Of a stretch of DNA of 64,000 nucleotides, positions 19,784 to 28,667 are shown piece by piece (within the stretch, counting starts at the first letter, position 1; the number at the start of each line of letters is the position of its first letter). Under the pieces are notes generated by a model. That model made no database searches, was not told the DNA's origin, and worked only from the letters and a program-made list of their open reading frames with translations. Source of the stretch: Rikenellaceae bacterium (GTDB taxonomy: Bacteria; Bacteroidota; Bacteroidia; Bacteroidales; Rikenellaceae); the NCBI GenBank assembly GCA_015059715.1, contig SUZV01000013.1, forward strand, positions 1 through 64,000, written 5' to 3'. Position numbers and translations under genes: made by a program.

Positions 19784-20864
19784 TTTTCTCGTCCTCCATC
19801 AATTTAATGAACTTATCGAAAAGGTATGTATTGCTTGCCTCGGGCGAGCAGTCAGGCTGATACTGCACCGAGAATACTCTATCCTTGGGTGACTCGATGC
19901 CAGCTATAGTGTTGTCAAGCAGGTTACGGTGTGTAACAACGAGTGGTGTGCCTGCAAGTGAGCTCTCGTCGATGGTGTAGCCATGATTCTGCGCTACAAT
20001 CTCAAGCTTGCCATTCTCGATACATCTTACGGGGTGGTTAGCACCGCGATGTCCCACCTTCATCTTGGTATTCTTCGCGCCGTAGCTTATGGCTATGAGC
20101 TGATGTCCGAGGTCTACGCCGAAGATGGGCAGCTTGCCACGTATGCCACGCAGAGTCTCGCATATAGTCTCCGAGTCAGCAGGGTTACCTGGGCCATTCG
20201 ATACGAATACACCATCGGGGTTGAAGGCCATAATCTCCTCGGCTGTCGAGTTGTAAGGCACTATCGTTACATTGCATCCCTTAGCGTTGAGCTGACGTAT
20301 GAAGCTATATTTGATACCGCAGTCTATAGCCACCACATCCCACTTGTGGTTTGGGGTGCGCGAGAACCAACGCTTCTTGCAACTCACTCTCTCGAGCTGG
20401 TTACGCCTAAGCTCTGTAGTGTTAATAAGCTTCATCGCCTCGTCGTGTGGCATATCGTAGTCTACGATGGCCGCCTTCTGTGTACCCGCGTTGCGGATGA
20501 TGCGCGTAATCATACGTGTATCTACGCCACTTATGCCTGGTACGTCAAGCTCTTCGAAGGCCTCGTTGAGGGTCTTGGTATATCTGAAGTTGCTTGGTGC
20601 GTCGCAGCACTCGCGCACGACCATACCTCCCATCGAGGGGTACTTACTCTCGTAGTCCTCGTCGGCAAAGCCATAGTTACCCATTAGTGGATAGGTCATA
20701 ACCACAATCTGGTCGGTGTAGGTAGGGTCCGAGACAATCTCCTGATATCCCACCATCGAGGTGTTGAAGACTATCTCACACACCGTATTGCGGTTAGAGC
20801 CAAATCCATAGCCTGGAAACTCCTTGCCATTCTCAAGTACAAGTTTCTTGGTAAAAGATTTCAT
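19776..20864 (-). CDS. carA: Carbamoyl phosphate synthase small subunit lacking the glutaminase triad
   Basis: The 362-residue protein has the CarA fold: an N-terminal domain with [12 protein letters not shown] and a class I glutamine amidotransferase domain with [13 protein letters not shown] and QNHGY. The catalytic cysteine of the usual GICLGHQ motif is aspartate here (GVDLGHQ, Asp251, codon at 20112-20114). The catalytic His-Pro-Glu is Gln336-Pro337-Asp338. I checked these codons directly in the sequence. All three triad residues are thus replaced while the fold and the reading frame are intact. Glutamine hydrolysis should be lost; the subunit may be structural or regulatory. It lies between pyrC and carB in the operon. 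Confidence 0.93.
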   Translation of the reverse strand: MKSFTKKLVLENGKEFPGYGFGSNRNTVCEIVFNTSMVGYQEIVSDPTYTDQIVVMTYPLMGNYGFADEDYESKYPSMGGMVVRECCDAPSNFRYTKTLNEAFEELDVPGISGVDTRMITRIIRNAGTQKAAIVDYDMPHDEAMKLINTTELRRNQLERVSCKKRWFSRTPNHKWDVVAIDCGIKYSFIRQLNAKGCNVTIVPYNSTAEEIMAFNPDGVFVSNGPGNPADSETICETLRGIRGKLPIFGVDLGHQLIAISYGAKNTKMKVGHRGANHPVRCIENGKLEIVAQNHGYTIDESSLAGTPLVVTHRNLLDNTIAGIESPKDRVFSVQYQPDCSPEASNTYLFDKFIKLMEDEKNA

Positions 20865-20881
20865 TTGCTTCGTTTTTTATA

Positions 20882-22153
20882 TTATTCTGTCTTGTTGTCG
20901 TAAACTACATTGCCACGATGTATCGTCATCGCCACATCGCCAGTCATCTCCCTATTGTCAAACATCGTGATACGACCCATTGATAGGAACTTGCTGCTAT
21001 CTACGCGCCACTCGCGCTCTAAGTCGAGAAGGACGATATCTGCGCGGTTGCCAATCTCCATACCACCCTCTATGCGGAATATGCGGCGTGGGTTGAGGCA
21101 CATCAGCTCTACGAGCCTCTCCAATGTTATGATACCCTTGCGCACCAAGTGTGTGTTGAGCGCGGCAAAGGCTGTCTCAAGGCCTACGATACCCATCGCA
21201 CTATCCTTTAGTCCGCGCGACTTCTCCTCGATGGTGTGTGGAGCGTGGTCCGTGGCAATCATATCTATCGTACCATCTTTGATGCCCTCGATGAGTGCTG
21301 CGCGGTCCTCGGCCGAGCGTAGTGGTGGGTTCATCTTCCAGCGAGCATCCTCCTCAAGGTCCATATCTGTGAATATGAGGTAGTGTGGGCCTGTCTCGCA
21401 GGTGACCTTTGCACCACGAGCCTTGGCCTGGCGCACAAACTCTACGGTCTCCTTTGTTGAGATGTGGCATACGTGGTAGCGGCAGCCAAGCCTCTCGGCA
21501 ATCTCTATATCGCGCCTTACCTGCTCCCATTCGCTCTCCGAGCAGATGCCTTTATGACCATTTTTGCGAGCATACTCGCCATCGTGGATGTAACCTCCGC
21601 GAAGCAGCTCCTCGACCTCGCAGTGTGCCGCAATAAGTGCGTCATACTTGACCGCCTCGGCCATCGCGCGCTCCATCATCATGTCGTGCTGTACGCCACT
21701 GCCGTCATCCGAGAAGGCGCACACCTTGTCGTGTAGCGAGGCGATATCTACAAGCTCCTCGCCCTTACGTCCGAGGGTTATTGCCGCGTAGGGTAGTACC
21801 TCAATCTTTGCATCGCGAGCTATGATGTCGAGCTGCGCTTGAAGCGTCTCCACGCTGTCGGGTACGGGGTTGAGGTTGGGCATAGAGCATACGGTGGTAT
21901 ATCCACCACGTGCTGCTGCTGCCGTGCCCGTAGCTATGCGCTCCTTGTAACCAAATCCTGGTTCGCGGAGGTGTACGTGTACATCTACAAATGCTGGTGC
22001 AGCGACCAAACCCCGAGCGTCGATAATCTTATCATCTGCCTGTGGGGTAATCTCTTTGCCGCGCTCTACGACTATACCATTCGCTATTGCAATGTCTTCG
22101 GTGTTGCCATTTACGAGGGTTGCTCCCTTTATTATTGTTCTATTCTCTCCCAT
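20882..22153 (-). CDS. pyrC: Dihydroorotase
   Basis: This zinc enzyme cyclises carbamoyl aspartate to dihydroorotate. Metal-binding DVHVHLREPGFG is near residue 50 and ATDHAPHT near 300, typical of the type I (AllB/PyrC-like) amidohydrolases. I chose the start MGENRTIIKG at 22153. An in-frame ATG at 22186 would add eleven residues encoded mostly by the terminator-like hairpin, which looks like leader rather than coding sequence. It is the first gene of the pyr operon, 17 bases before carA. Confidence 0.92.
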   Translation of the reverse strand: MGENRTIIKGATLVNGNTEDIAIANGIVVERGKEITPQADDKIIDARGLVAAPAFVDVHVHLREPGFGYKERIATGTAAAARGGYTTVCSMPNLNPVPDSVETLQAQLDIIARDAKIEVLPYAAITLGRKGEELVDIASLHDKVCAFSDDGSGVQHDMMMERAMAEAVKYDALIAAHCEVEELLRGGYIHDGEYARKNGHKGICSESEWEQVRRDIEIAERLGCRYHVCHISTKETVEFVRQAKARGAKVTCETGPHYLIFTDMDLEEDARWKMNPPLRSAEDRAALIEGIKDGTIDMIATDHAPHTIEEKSRGLKDSAMGIVGLETAFAALNTHLVRKGIITLERLVELMCLNPRRIFRIEGGMEIGNRADIVLLDLEREWRVDSSKFLSMGRITMFDNREMTGDVAMTIHRGNVVYDNKTE

Positions 22154-22184
22154 ATATAAAAAATAGGCGGCCAATAAAGCCGCC
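22153..22184 (-). promoter_or_regulatory. Terminator-like hairpin at the pyrC start (possible attenuator)
   Basis: On the minus strand GGCGGC (22179-22184) pairs perfectly with GCCGCC (22166-22171) around a seven-base loop. A run TATTTTTTATAT follows and ends at the pyrC ATG. This is the form of a factor-independent terminator placed in the leader, suggesting attenuation or control of translation. The regulatory role is inference. Confidence 0.6.
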
Positions 22185-22310
22185 ATTATAATTAAAAACA
22201 GTAATTCCCAATACGTTTGAACGTCGACAATTACGCGATATCTGCGAGTTATGCAGCGTGATTTCGGGCAGTATATTTGTCGCTCGTCTCATTGTTACTA
22301 TAAATTTGCG

Positions 22311-22341
22311 CAAAGGTAAGCATTTTTTATCAACCTCGCAA
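22311..22341 (-). promoter_or_regulatory. Promoter of the pyr operon
   Basis: On the minus strand TTG (22339-22341) is followed after 20 bases by TACCTTTG (22311-22318), a full consensus match. The transcript would have a leader of about 150 bases before pyrC that contains the hairpin at 22153-22184. Confidence 0.75.
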
Positions 22342-22392
22342 CACTATGTGCATATTTTTTTTAACTTGATTAAGTTTTGTTTTGCTGTGTCG

Positions 22393-22845
22393 CTATCCCC
22401 ACCATTGGGTGGCGTAGAACTCGGCTATGGTCCAGCAGACGTAGCGCGCACTCTTGCCCACTAACATCCATATTGCCGAGGGCCAGAATCGAGCCTTGTA
22501 GAAGCCGAGGACTATGGCAAATATATCGCCGACGAATGGTGTCCATGTTAGCAGTGCCAGTAGCGGACCATACTTTTCGACCTTGGCTTGGTGCTTGACG
22601 ATGGTTTCGTGCTTGACATTAAACCATCGCTCCAACCATTCGAGCTTGCCGAGGCGGCCCATCCAGTAGCCGATTAGTCCGCCACACCAGTTTCCAAGCG
22701 AAGCTACGATGACGGTGGTGACGGGCTCGCCACCAGCTATGAGCATACCGACAAGGAGTACGTCGGAGCTAAACGGAAAGATCGTAGCCGCGAGTAGTGA
22801 GCCGATAAATAGCCCGATATATCCTAAATCGAGTAGCCACTCCAT
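22393..22845 (-). CDS. YqaA/DedA-like membrane protein (SNARE-associated family)
   Basis: This roughly 150-residue membrane protein with about four hydrophobic segments matches the YqaA branch of the DedA/SNARE-associated (VTT) family, with motifs LLAATIFPFSSDVLL, SLGNWCGGLIGYWMGR and WTPFVGDIFAIVLGF. DedA relatives act in lipid flipping or membrane homeostasis; the role of this branch is not established. I chose the start at MEWLLDLGYIG (22845) because the in-frame extension upstream lacks family sequence. A TATATTTG -7 box lies at 22874-22881. Confidence 0.8.
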   Translation of the reverse strand: MEWLLDLGYIGLFIGSLLAATIFPFSSDVLLVGMLIAGGEPVTTVIVASLGNWCGGLIGYWMGRLGKLEWLERWFNVKHETIVKHQAKVEKYGPLLALLTWTPFVGDIFAIVLGFYKARFWPSAIWMLVGKSARYVCWTIAEFYATQWWG

Positions 22846-22975
22846 ATCAAAAGAATCTCTCTTTGTTGCTTGGCAAATATAGTACATTTTTCTAATTTTT
22901 CGCTCGTGGTGCAGGTGGATGATAAAAAAATGTAAAAAAAGTTGTTGCAAACGTTACAATTTGCGAGAAAATGTG

Positions 22976-22983
22976 TACTTTTG
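22976..22983 (+). promoter_or_regulatory. Possible -7 box upstream of tdh
   Basis: TACTTTTG fits TAnnTTTG about 100 bases before the gene. No TTG is properly spaced, so this is a weak call. Confidence 0.3.
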
Positions 22984-23086
22984 TTGATGAATTGTCTGAG
23001 TGTGTGCATAAGCTATGGGACAATGCAGTGTGTATAAGATAGATAATTGATTAAACCTAATATACAAAATTTAGTTAACCTTTACA

Positions 23087-24034
23087 ATGAAGCGCATTTT
23101 GGTTTTGGGTGCCGGTGGTCAGATTGGATCTGAGTTGGTGCCATATCTTCGCTCAATCTACGGAGCATCAAACGTTGTTGCTACCGATGTTAAACACAAT
23201 GCAGTCCTCGCTGAGGCTGGTCCTTTCGAGGCGTTGGATGCCCTCGATGCTAAGCAGTACGCTGAGCTTGTTGATAAGTATAAGATTGACTCTATCTTCA
23301 ACCTTGTAGCTCTTTTGTCAGCTACTGGCGAGAAGAATCCTCAGCTCGCTATGCGCATCAATATGGGTGCTTTGGAGAACTCTCTGGAGATTGCACGCGA
23401 GAAGAGTTGTGCGGTCTTTACTCCAAGTTCTATTGGTGCTTTTGGTGGCGACTTCCCACGTGATAAGACCCCTCAGGATACCGTTATGCAGCCTAACACT
23501 ATCTATGGTGTGTGCAAGGTTGCTGGCGAGCTTTTGTCTAACTACTACCACTCGCGCTTTGGCGTAGATACACGCTCGGTACGTTTCCCAGGTATCATCT
23601 CTAATGTTACACTCCCTGGTGGTGGTACTACAGACTACGCAGTAGAGATTTACTATGAGGCTGTCAAGGGCAATAAGTTTACTTGTAACATCGCACCAGA
23701 TGTATATATGGATATGATGTATATGCCCGATGCGTTGCGTGCTACCGTAGAGCTTATGGAGGCTGACCCATCGAAGCTTAAGCATCGCAACTCGTTCAAC
23801 ATTGCCTCTATGAGCTTTACTCCCGAGATTATCCGCGAGGTTGTGGAGCGTCACGTTCCTGGCTTCCAGATGGACTACAACGTAGACCCTGTTAAGGATG
23901 TTATCTCACGCAGCTGGCCAAACTCTTTGGACGACACTTGTGCTCGTGAGGAGTGGGGTTGGAAGCCTCAGTGGGACCTTGAGTCTATGACTAAGGATAT
24001 GTTGGAGAAGGTACGTATCAAGCTTGGCTTGTAG
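23087..24034 (+). CDS. tdh: SDR-type L-threonine 3-dehydrogenase
   Basis: This 315-residue extended short-chain dehydrogenase starts with the NAD-binding ILVLGAGGQIGSELV, has TPSSIGAFG with the catalytic Ser/Thr region and YGVCK as the Tyr-x-x-x-Lys pair. The overall pattern (FPGIISNVTLPGGGTTDYAVE, DMMYMPD) is that of the epimerase-like threonine dehydrogenase found in animals and Bacteroidota, which oxidises threonine to 2-amino-3-ketobutyrate. A UDP-sugar epimerase is less likely given this signature. Codon choice (GCT, GGT, CGT) resembles the succinate dehydrogenase genes and suggests high expression. Confidence 0.85.
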   Translation: MKRILVLGAGGQIGSELVPYLRSIYGASNVVATDVKHNAVLAEAGPFEALDALDAKQYAELVDKYKIDSIFNLVALLSATGEKNPQLAMRINMGALENSLEIAREKSCAVFTPSSIGAFGGDFPRDKTPQDTVMQPNTIYGVCKVAGELLSNYYHSRFGVDTRSVRFPGIISNVTLPGGGTTDYAVEIYYEAVKGNKFTCNIAPDVYMDMMYMPDALRATVELMEADPSKLKHRNSFNIASMSFTPEIIREVVERHVPGFQMDYNVDPVKDVISRSWPNSLDDTCAREEWGWKPQWDLESMTKDMLEKVRIKLGL

Positions 24035-24046
24035 TATCGCTCGTTA

Positions 24047-24088
24047 AATAAAAAATCCGATACGGCGTAGTGCTGTATCGGATTTTTT
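24047..24088. terminator. Bidirectional terminator between tdh and 5-FTHF cyclo-ligase
   Basis: ATCCGATAC (24055-24063) pairs with GTATCGGAT (24075-24083); a run of A precedes and a run of T follows the stem, so it can end transcription from both convergent genes. Confidence 0.85.
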
Positions 24089-24156
24089 GTTGGTAAAACG
24101 AAAAAATATTACTAATTACTCATCACTAACTGTTTTTTCTCTTACCTATATAAATA

Positions 24157-24720
24157 TTATGCCCAGATGACACTATCTACAAGGATGTCATGCGGGTCGC
24201 AAGGTAGTGTGTCGAAAATCTGGCAGGCAAAGGCAACGCCTAACTTGTAGGCGCGAAACTTGGGTAGCGACATATATTTGTCGTAGAAGCCGCCCCCACG
24301 ACCTAAGCGCACGCCCGAGGGTGAAAAGGCGCGAGCAGGGACTATGATTAGGTCGATAGCCGATGCCTCGACCTCGCAGTCACCCGTAGGCTCCTCGATA
24401 CCGAAGGCTCCTATGGTCATAGACTCGGGGGTGTAGTCGTAGAAGCGCATAATCTCGCCCTCGACACGTGGCACAACGACACGCTTGCCCATACTGCGCC
24501 AGCGTAGCAGAGCATCGTGCGTAGGCACCTCGTCGTGCATAGCACAGTATAGTGCCACGCAGTCAGCCTCGGTAAATTGCTTGTTAAGTTCTACGGCCTT
24601 GAATATTGCCTCGGCACTTGTCTGCTTTGCCTCGGTGCTCATAGCCTTGATTAGCGAGCGCACCTCGCGGCGGATAGTCAGTTTATCATCCATAACTCTA
24701 AATTTTATCTCGCTGCGCAC
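24157..24720 (-). CDS. 5-formyltetrahydrofolate cyclo-ligase
   Basis: This enzyme converts 5-formyl-THF to 5,10-methenyl-THF with ATP. The family signature near the C terminus reads GVRLGRGGGFYDKYMS, and the nucleotide/substrate part includes MHDEVPTH and LIIVPARAFSPSG. Length 187 residues. The start may be at 24720 or at the internal MDDKLT (24693); the shorter form aligns better with the usual N terminus. It is convergent with tdh. Confidence 0.9.
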   Translation of the reverse strand: MRSEIKFRVMDDKLTIRREVRSLIKAMSTEAKQTSAEAIFKAVELNKQFTEADCVALYCAMHDEVPTHDALLRWRSMGKRVVVPRVEGEIMRFYDYTPESMTIGAFGIEEPTGDCEVEASAIDLIIVPARAFSPSGVRLGRGGGFYDKYMSLPKFRAYKLGVAFACQIFDTLPCDPHDILVDSVIWA

Positions 24721-24803
24721 CGTTTATGGTGGCAGAAGTGCGAGAAATGTGATACATTATATAAAATAACCCCCTCAATAGTATAAAAATTGTCCGTTTA
24801 GTA

Positions 24804-24833
24804 TTGTTATTATGCAAACAATTCTTATCTTTG
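24804..24833 (+). promoter_or_regulatory. Promoter of the succinate dehydrogenase operon
   Basis: TTG (24804-24806), 19 bases, TATCTTTG (24826-24833): full consensus. The leader to the first gene is about 90 bases. Confidence 0.8.
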
Positions 24834-24929
24834 CGGTAGCATTTACTGCGTTTGAGGACGTGGTGTGTTTTATCGTTTGGAAACTAAATCGACAAAACTA
24901 TTTACAAATATAATTAAAAATTTTACACT

Positions 24930-25652
24930 ATGAGCTGTTTTTTAACTAATTCATCGTTGGGAAAGAAGCTTGTTATGAGTATCACGGGATGTTTCCTTGT
25001 GCTCTTTATTCTTTTCCATATGTCAATGAACCTCACAATGCTTTTCAGCCACTCGGCCTATAATGCTGTGTGTGCGTTCCTCGGAGCTAACTGGTATGCC
25101 CTTGCAGCTACCGTTATCCTCGCTGCTGGCGTAGTAGTACACTTCGTATACGCCTTCATCCTTACTATCGACAACTACCGCGCTCGTGGTAAGCAGCGTT
25201 ATGCTGTTACCGTACAGGAGAAGGGTGTAAGCTGGGCATCGAAGAATATGCTCGTATTGGGCGTTATCGTTATCCTTGGTCTTGGTCTTCACCTTGTACA
25301 CTTCTGGTCAAAGATGCAGCTCGTGGAGATTATGGGCCACCACGCCGCTTTGGTAGAGGGATATGAGGTAGCTGCAACAAATGGTGCTGCCTTGATGATG
25401 ATTACCTTCTCGAAGTGGTACAACGTTGTTCTCTACATCGTATGGTTTGCAGCCCTTTGGTTCCACCTTACTCATGGTGTATGGTCTATGTTCCAGACAG
25501 CTGGCTTCGCAAACGATACATGGTATCCACGCCTTAAGTGCTTGGCTAACATCGTAGCAACGCTTATCTTCCTCGGCTTTGCGGTTGTTGCCGTATACTG
25601 CTACTTAGTAAGCACTCCTCAGCTTATCGAGTCACTCCTCGTAGCTGCGTAA
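24930..25652 (+). CDS. sdhC: Succinate dehydrogenase/fumarate reductase cytochrome b subunit
   Basis: This 240-residue integral membrane subunit with five hydrophobic helices anchors the complex and carries haem b. Candidate haem-ligand histidines lie in FILFHMSMNL (about 30), VVHFVYAFIL, GLHLVHFW and LWFHLTHGVWSMFQ (about 185), as in the B-type diheme (Wolinella, Bacteroides) frd/sdh enzymes. It links fumarate reduction with menaquinol oxidation in anaerobes, or the reverse. It is first in the operon; sdhA follows after 36 bases. Confidence 0.92.
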   Translation: MSCFLTNSSLGKKLVMSITGCFLVLFILFHMSMNLTMLFSHSAYNAVCAFLGANWYALAATVILAAGVVVHFVYAFILTIDNYRARGKQRYAVTVQEKGVSWASKNMLVLGVIVILGLGLHLVHFWSKMQLVEIMGHHAALVEGYEVAATNGAALMMITFSKWYNVVLYIVWFAALWFHLTHGVWSMFQTAGFANDTWYPRLKCLANIVATLIFLGFAVVAVYCYLVSTPQLIESLLVAA

Positions 25653-25688
25653 TAAATCCATTGACAAACAATAAAATACTAAATAGTT

Positions 25689-27635
25689 ATGGCTTATAAA
25701 TTAGATGCAAAAACCCCGGCTGGTGAGTTGGCTCAGAAGTGGAGCAACCACAAAGCGGCTATTAAGGTCGTTAGCCCGGCTAATAAGCGTAAGTTGGATA
25801 TCATCGTGGTAGGTACTGGTCTTGGTGGTGCCTCTGCAGCTGCTTCACTCGGTGAGCTGGGCTACAACGTTAAGATTTTCTGTATCTCAGACTCTCCTCG
25901 CCGCGCACACTCTATCGCTGCTCAGGGCGGTATCAACGCTGCGAAGAACTACCAGAACGATAACGACTCTATTTATCGCCTCTTCTACGATACTATCAAG
26001 GGTGGTGACTACCGTGCTCGTGAGGCTAACGTTTATCGTCTTGCTGAGGTGTCGAACCTTATTATTGACCAGTGCGTAGCACAGGGCGTACCTTTCGCAC
26101 GTGAGTACGGCGGTCTTTTGGCTAACCGCTCATTCGGTGGTGCTCAGGTATCTCGTACCTTCTACGCTCGTGGCCAGACCGGTCAGCAGCTCTTGCTCGG
26201 TGCTTATGCAGCCCTAAATAAGGAGATTGCAGCAGGCTCTGTAAAGTCATACCCTCGTCACGAGATGCTTGACATCGTTATCGAGAATGGTGAGGCTTGC
26301 GGTATCATCGCTCGTAACTTGGTGACTGGCGAGATTGAGCGTCATGGTGCTCACGCTGTAGTTATCGCTACGGGTGGTTACGGTAACGTATTCTTCCTCT
26401 CGACAAACGCTATGGCATCTAACGGTTCTGCCGCTTTCCAGTGCTACCGCAAGGGTGCAGGCTTTGCCAACCCATGTTTTACACAGATTCACCCTACATG
26501 TATCCCAGTACATGGCACTCAGCAGTCTAAGCTCACGCTTATGTCTGAGTCGTTGCGTAACGATGGTCGTATCTGGGTTCCTAAGAAGATGGAGGATGTT
26601 GAGGCTATCCGCAAGGGTACCAAGAAGCCATCGGATATCGCTGAGGCAGACCGCGACTACTACTTGGAGCGTCGCTATCCAGCCTTCGGTAACCTTGTGC
26701 CACGTGACGTAGCATCTCGTGCTGCTAAGGAGCGTTGCGATGCTGGCTACGGTGTTAACGAGACAGGTTTGGCTGTATTCCTCGACTTTAAGACCGCTAT
26801 CGAGCGTCTTGGTAAGGAGACTATCAAGCAGCGTTATGGCAACCTCTTCGATATGTATGAGGAGATTACCGACGTAAATCCATACGAGCAGCCTATGCAG
26901 ATATTCCCAGCTGTACACTACACAATGGGTGGTATCTGGGTAGACTACAACCTTATGACCACTATCCCAGGCTTGTACGCTATTGGCGAGGCCAACTTCT
27001 CGGATCATGGTGCTAACCGTCTTGGTGCTTCGGCTCTTATGCAGGGCTTGGCCGATGGTTACTTCGTATTGCCTTACACTATTGGTGACTACCTCTCTAA
27101 GAAGATTCAGGCTCCAAAGGTTAAGACCGATACTAAGGCCTTTGACGAGGCTGAGGCAGGTGTTCGCGCACGTATCGAGCGTCTGTTTGCCATCAAGGGT
27201 ACTCAGTCTGTAGACGATATCCACAAGCGTCTTGGTCTTATCATGTGGGATAACGTAGGTATGGCGCGTACAAAGGAGTCGTTGGAGAAGGCTATCGTCG
27301 AGATTCAGGCTCTACGCAAGGAGTTCTACAAAGATTTGAAGTTGGTAGGCGACAACGAGTCATTCAATGTTGAGCTTGAGAAGGCTCTTCGTCTTGAGGA
27401 CTTCCTTGAGCTTGGTGAGCTGATGGCACGCGATGCACTCAATCGTGAGGAGTCTTGCGGTGGTCACTTCCGCTCGGAGCACCAGACAGAGGATGGCGAG
27501 GCTTTGCGTCATGACGATAAGTTCGCATATGCAGCTGTTTGGGAGTACAAGGGCATCGACAATGTTCCTGAGATGACTATCGAGCCTCTTGAGTACGAAT
27601 TCGTACACCGCGCACAGCGTAACTACAAAGACTAA
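25689..27635 (+). CDS. sdhA: Succinate dehydrogenase/fumarate reductase flavoprotein subunit
   Basis: This 648-residue FAD subunit holds the dicarboxylate active site. The FAD-binding fold [20 protein letters not shown] is near residue 40. The flavin-attachment region [19 protein letters not shown] contains the histidine that usually binds FAD covalently. [24 protein letters not shown] and [21 protein letters not shown] follow in the expected order. Codon use is strongly biased, as for an abundant protein. The direction in the cell is probably fumarate reduction, an inference from the anaerobic lineage. Confidence 0.95.
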   Translation: MAYKLDAKTPAGELAQKWSNHKAAIKVVSPANKRKLDIIVVGTGLGGASAAASLGELGYNVKIFCISDSPRRAHSIAAQGGINAAKNYQNDNDSIYRLFYDTIKGGDYRAREANVYRLAEVSNLIIDQCVAQGVPFAREYGGLLANRSFGGAQVSRTFYARGQTGQQLLLGAYAALNKEIAAGSVKSYPRHEMLDIVIENGEACGIIARNLVTGEIERHGAHAVVIATGGYGNVFFLSTNAMASNGSAAFQCYRKGAGFANPCFTQIHPTCIPVHGTQQSKLTLMSESLRNDGRIWVPKKMEDVEAIRKGTKKPSDIAEADRDYYLERRYPAFGNLVPRDVASRAAKERCDAGYGVNETGLAVFLDFKTAIERLGKETIKQRYGNLFDMYEEITDVNPYEQPMQIFPAVHYTMGGIWVDYNLMTTIPGLYAIGEANFSDHGANRLGASALMQGLADGYFVLPYTIGDYLSKKIQAPKVKTDTKAFDEAEAGVRARIERLFAIKGTQSVDDIHKRLGLIMWDNVGMARTKESLEKAIVEIQALRKEFYKDLKLVGDNESFNVELEKALRLEDFLELGELMARDALNREESCGGHFRSEHQTEDGEALRHDDKFAYAAVWEYKGIDNVPEMTIEPLEYEFVHRAQRNYKD

Positions 27636-27667
27636 TTTTTGACGTTAACCTTTAATAAAGACTGATT

Positions 27668-28411
27668 ATGAATTTTACATTAAAGATATGGCGTCAAAGA
27701 GACGCTAAGTCACAGGGTGCATTCGAGACCTACAAGGTTGAGAATATCTCGGCCGACACGTCGTTCCTTGAGATGATGGACATCCTTAATAACGACCTTA
27801 TCCATGCAGGTAAGGAGCCCGTAGCTTTTGACCACGACTGTCGCGAGGGTATCTGTGGTATGTGCTCTATGCACATCAATGGCCACGCTCACGGTCCTTC
27901 ACAGGCTGTTACCACTTGCCAGATGTATATGCGTAAGTTCGAGGATGGCTCTACTATCACTATCGAGCCTTGGCGTTCAGCTGCCTTCCCAGTAATCCGC
28001 GACTTGGTTGTAGATCGCTCGGCATACGACAAGATTTTGCAGGCTGGTGGTTTCGTATCGGTACGTACTAACTCGGTGCCTGATGGCAATGCTATTCCTA
28101 TTCCTAAGGCTGATGCTGACGAGAGTATGGATGCTGCTGCTTGCGTAGGTTGTGGTGCTTGTGCTGCAACTTGTAAGAATGGCTCGGCAATGTTGTTCGT
28201 TGCTGCACGTGTATCGTCACTCGCTAAGTTGCCTCAGGGTCGTGTTGAGGGTGCTCGTCGTGCTAAGTCTATGGTTGCTAAGATGGATGAGCTCGGTTTC
28301 GGTAACTGTACAAATACAGGTGCTTGCCAGGCCCAGTGTCCTAAGTCTATCTCTATAGCACATATCGCACGTCTAAACCGTGAGTTCTTGGCTGCAAAGC
28401 TTCAGGACTAA
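27668..28411 (+). CDS. sdhB: Succinate dehydrogenase/fumarate reductase iron-sulfur subunit
   Basis: This 247-residue subunit carries three clusters between FAD and haem. The 2Fe-2S ligands are Cys58, Cys63, Cys66 and Cys84 (CREGICGMC and a later TTCQ). The C-terminal ferredoxin part shows [11 protein letters not shown] and [13 protein letters not shown] for the 4Fe-4S and 3Fe-4S clusters. It is last in the operon and followed by a strong terminator. Confidence 0.95.
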   Translation: MNFTLKIWRQRDAKSQGAFETYKVENISADTSFLEMMDILNNDLIHAGKEPVAFDHDCREGICGMCSMHINGHAHGPSQAVTTCQMYMRKFEDGSTITIEPWRSAAFPVIRDLVVDRSAYDKILQAGGFVSVRTNSVPDGNAIPIPKADADESMDAAACVGCGACAATCKNGSAMLFVAARVSSLAKLPQGRVEGARRAKSMVAKMDELGFGNCTNTGACQAQCPKSISIAHIARLNREFLAAKLQD

Positions 28412-28433
28412 GGATATATGTTGTAAATGTTTG

Positions 28434-28465
28434 GGGTCAGCTGTTTCGGCTGACCCTTTTTGTTT
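28434..28465 (+). terminator. Terminator after sdhB
   Basis: GGGTCAGC (28434-28441) pairs with GCTGACCC (28449-28456) and is followed by TTTTTGTTTTG. Confidence 0.9.
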
Positions 28466-28598
28466 TGAGGGTGTTTGGCTTTAGCGAGGAGTGGGGTAAA
28501 GCGTACTCGCACTGCGCCATTATGAGAGATTAGGAATCTTCGCAAAATAGTCTTGAAAATCACTCGCCCTAATTTATATAACCTAACTTAATCATTAA

Positions 28599-28631
28599 TT
28601 GCTTATTTTTAAATAAAAATATATATCTTTG
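28599..28631 (+). promoter_or_regulatory. Probable NRPS promoter
   Basis: TATCTTTG (28624-28631) is a good -7 box. The nearest TTG (28599-28601) is 22 bases upstream, slightly longer than usual. The leader would be about 30 bases. Confidence 0.55.
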
Positions 28632-28667
28632 TCATTGAATAGTTAAACCTCCTCAAAATATGATATT

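Noticed and set aside
19776..20864. carA as a pseudogene
   Set aside because: The frame is open over full length, substrate-binding motifs outside the triad are kept, and it overlaps carB; a specific loss of catalysis fits better than decay.
22154..22186. Longer pyrC starting at 22186
   Set aside because: The eleven extra residues are encoded by the terminator-like hairpin and T run and do not resemble dihydroorotase N termini; not fully excluded.
23087..24034. UDP-glucose 4-epimerase
   Set aside because: The fold is shared, but the internal motifs match SDR threonine dehydrogenase and no sugar-nucleotide genes are nearby.
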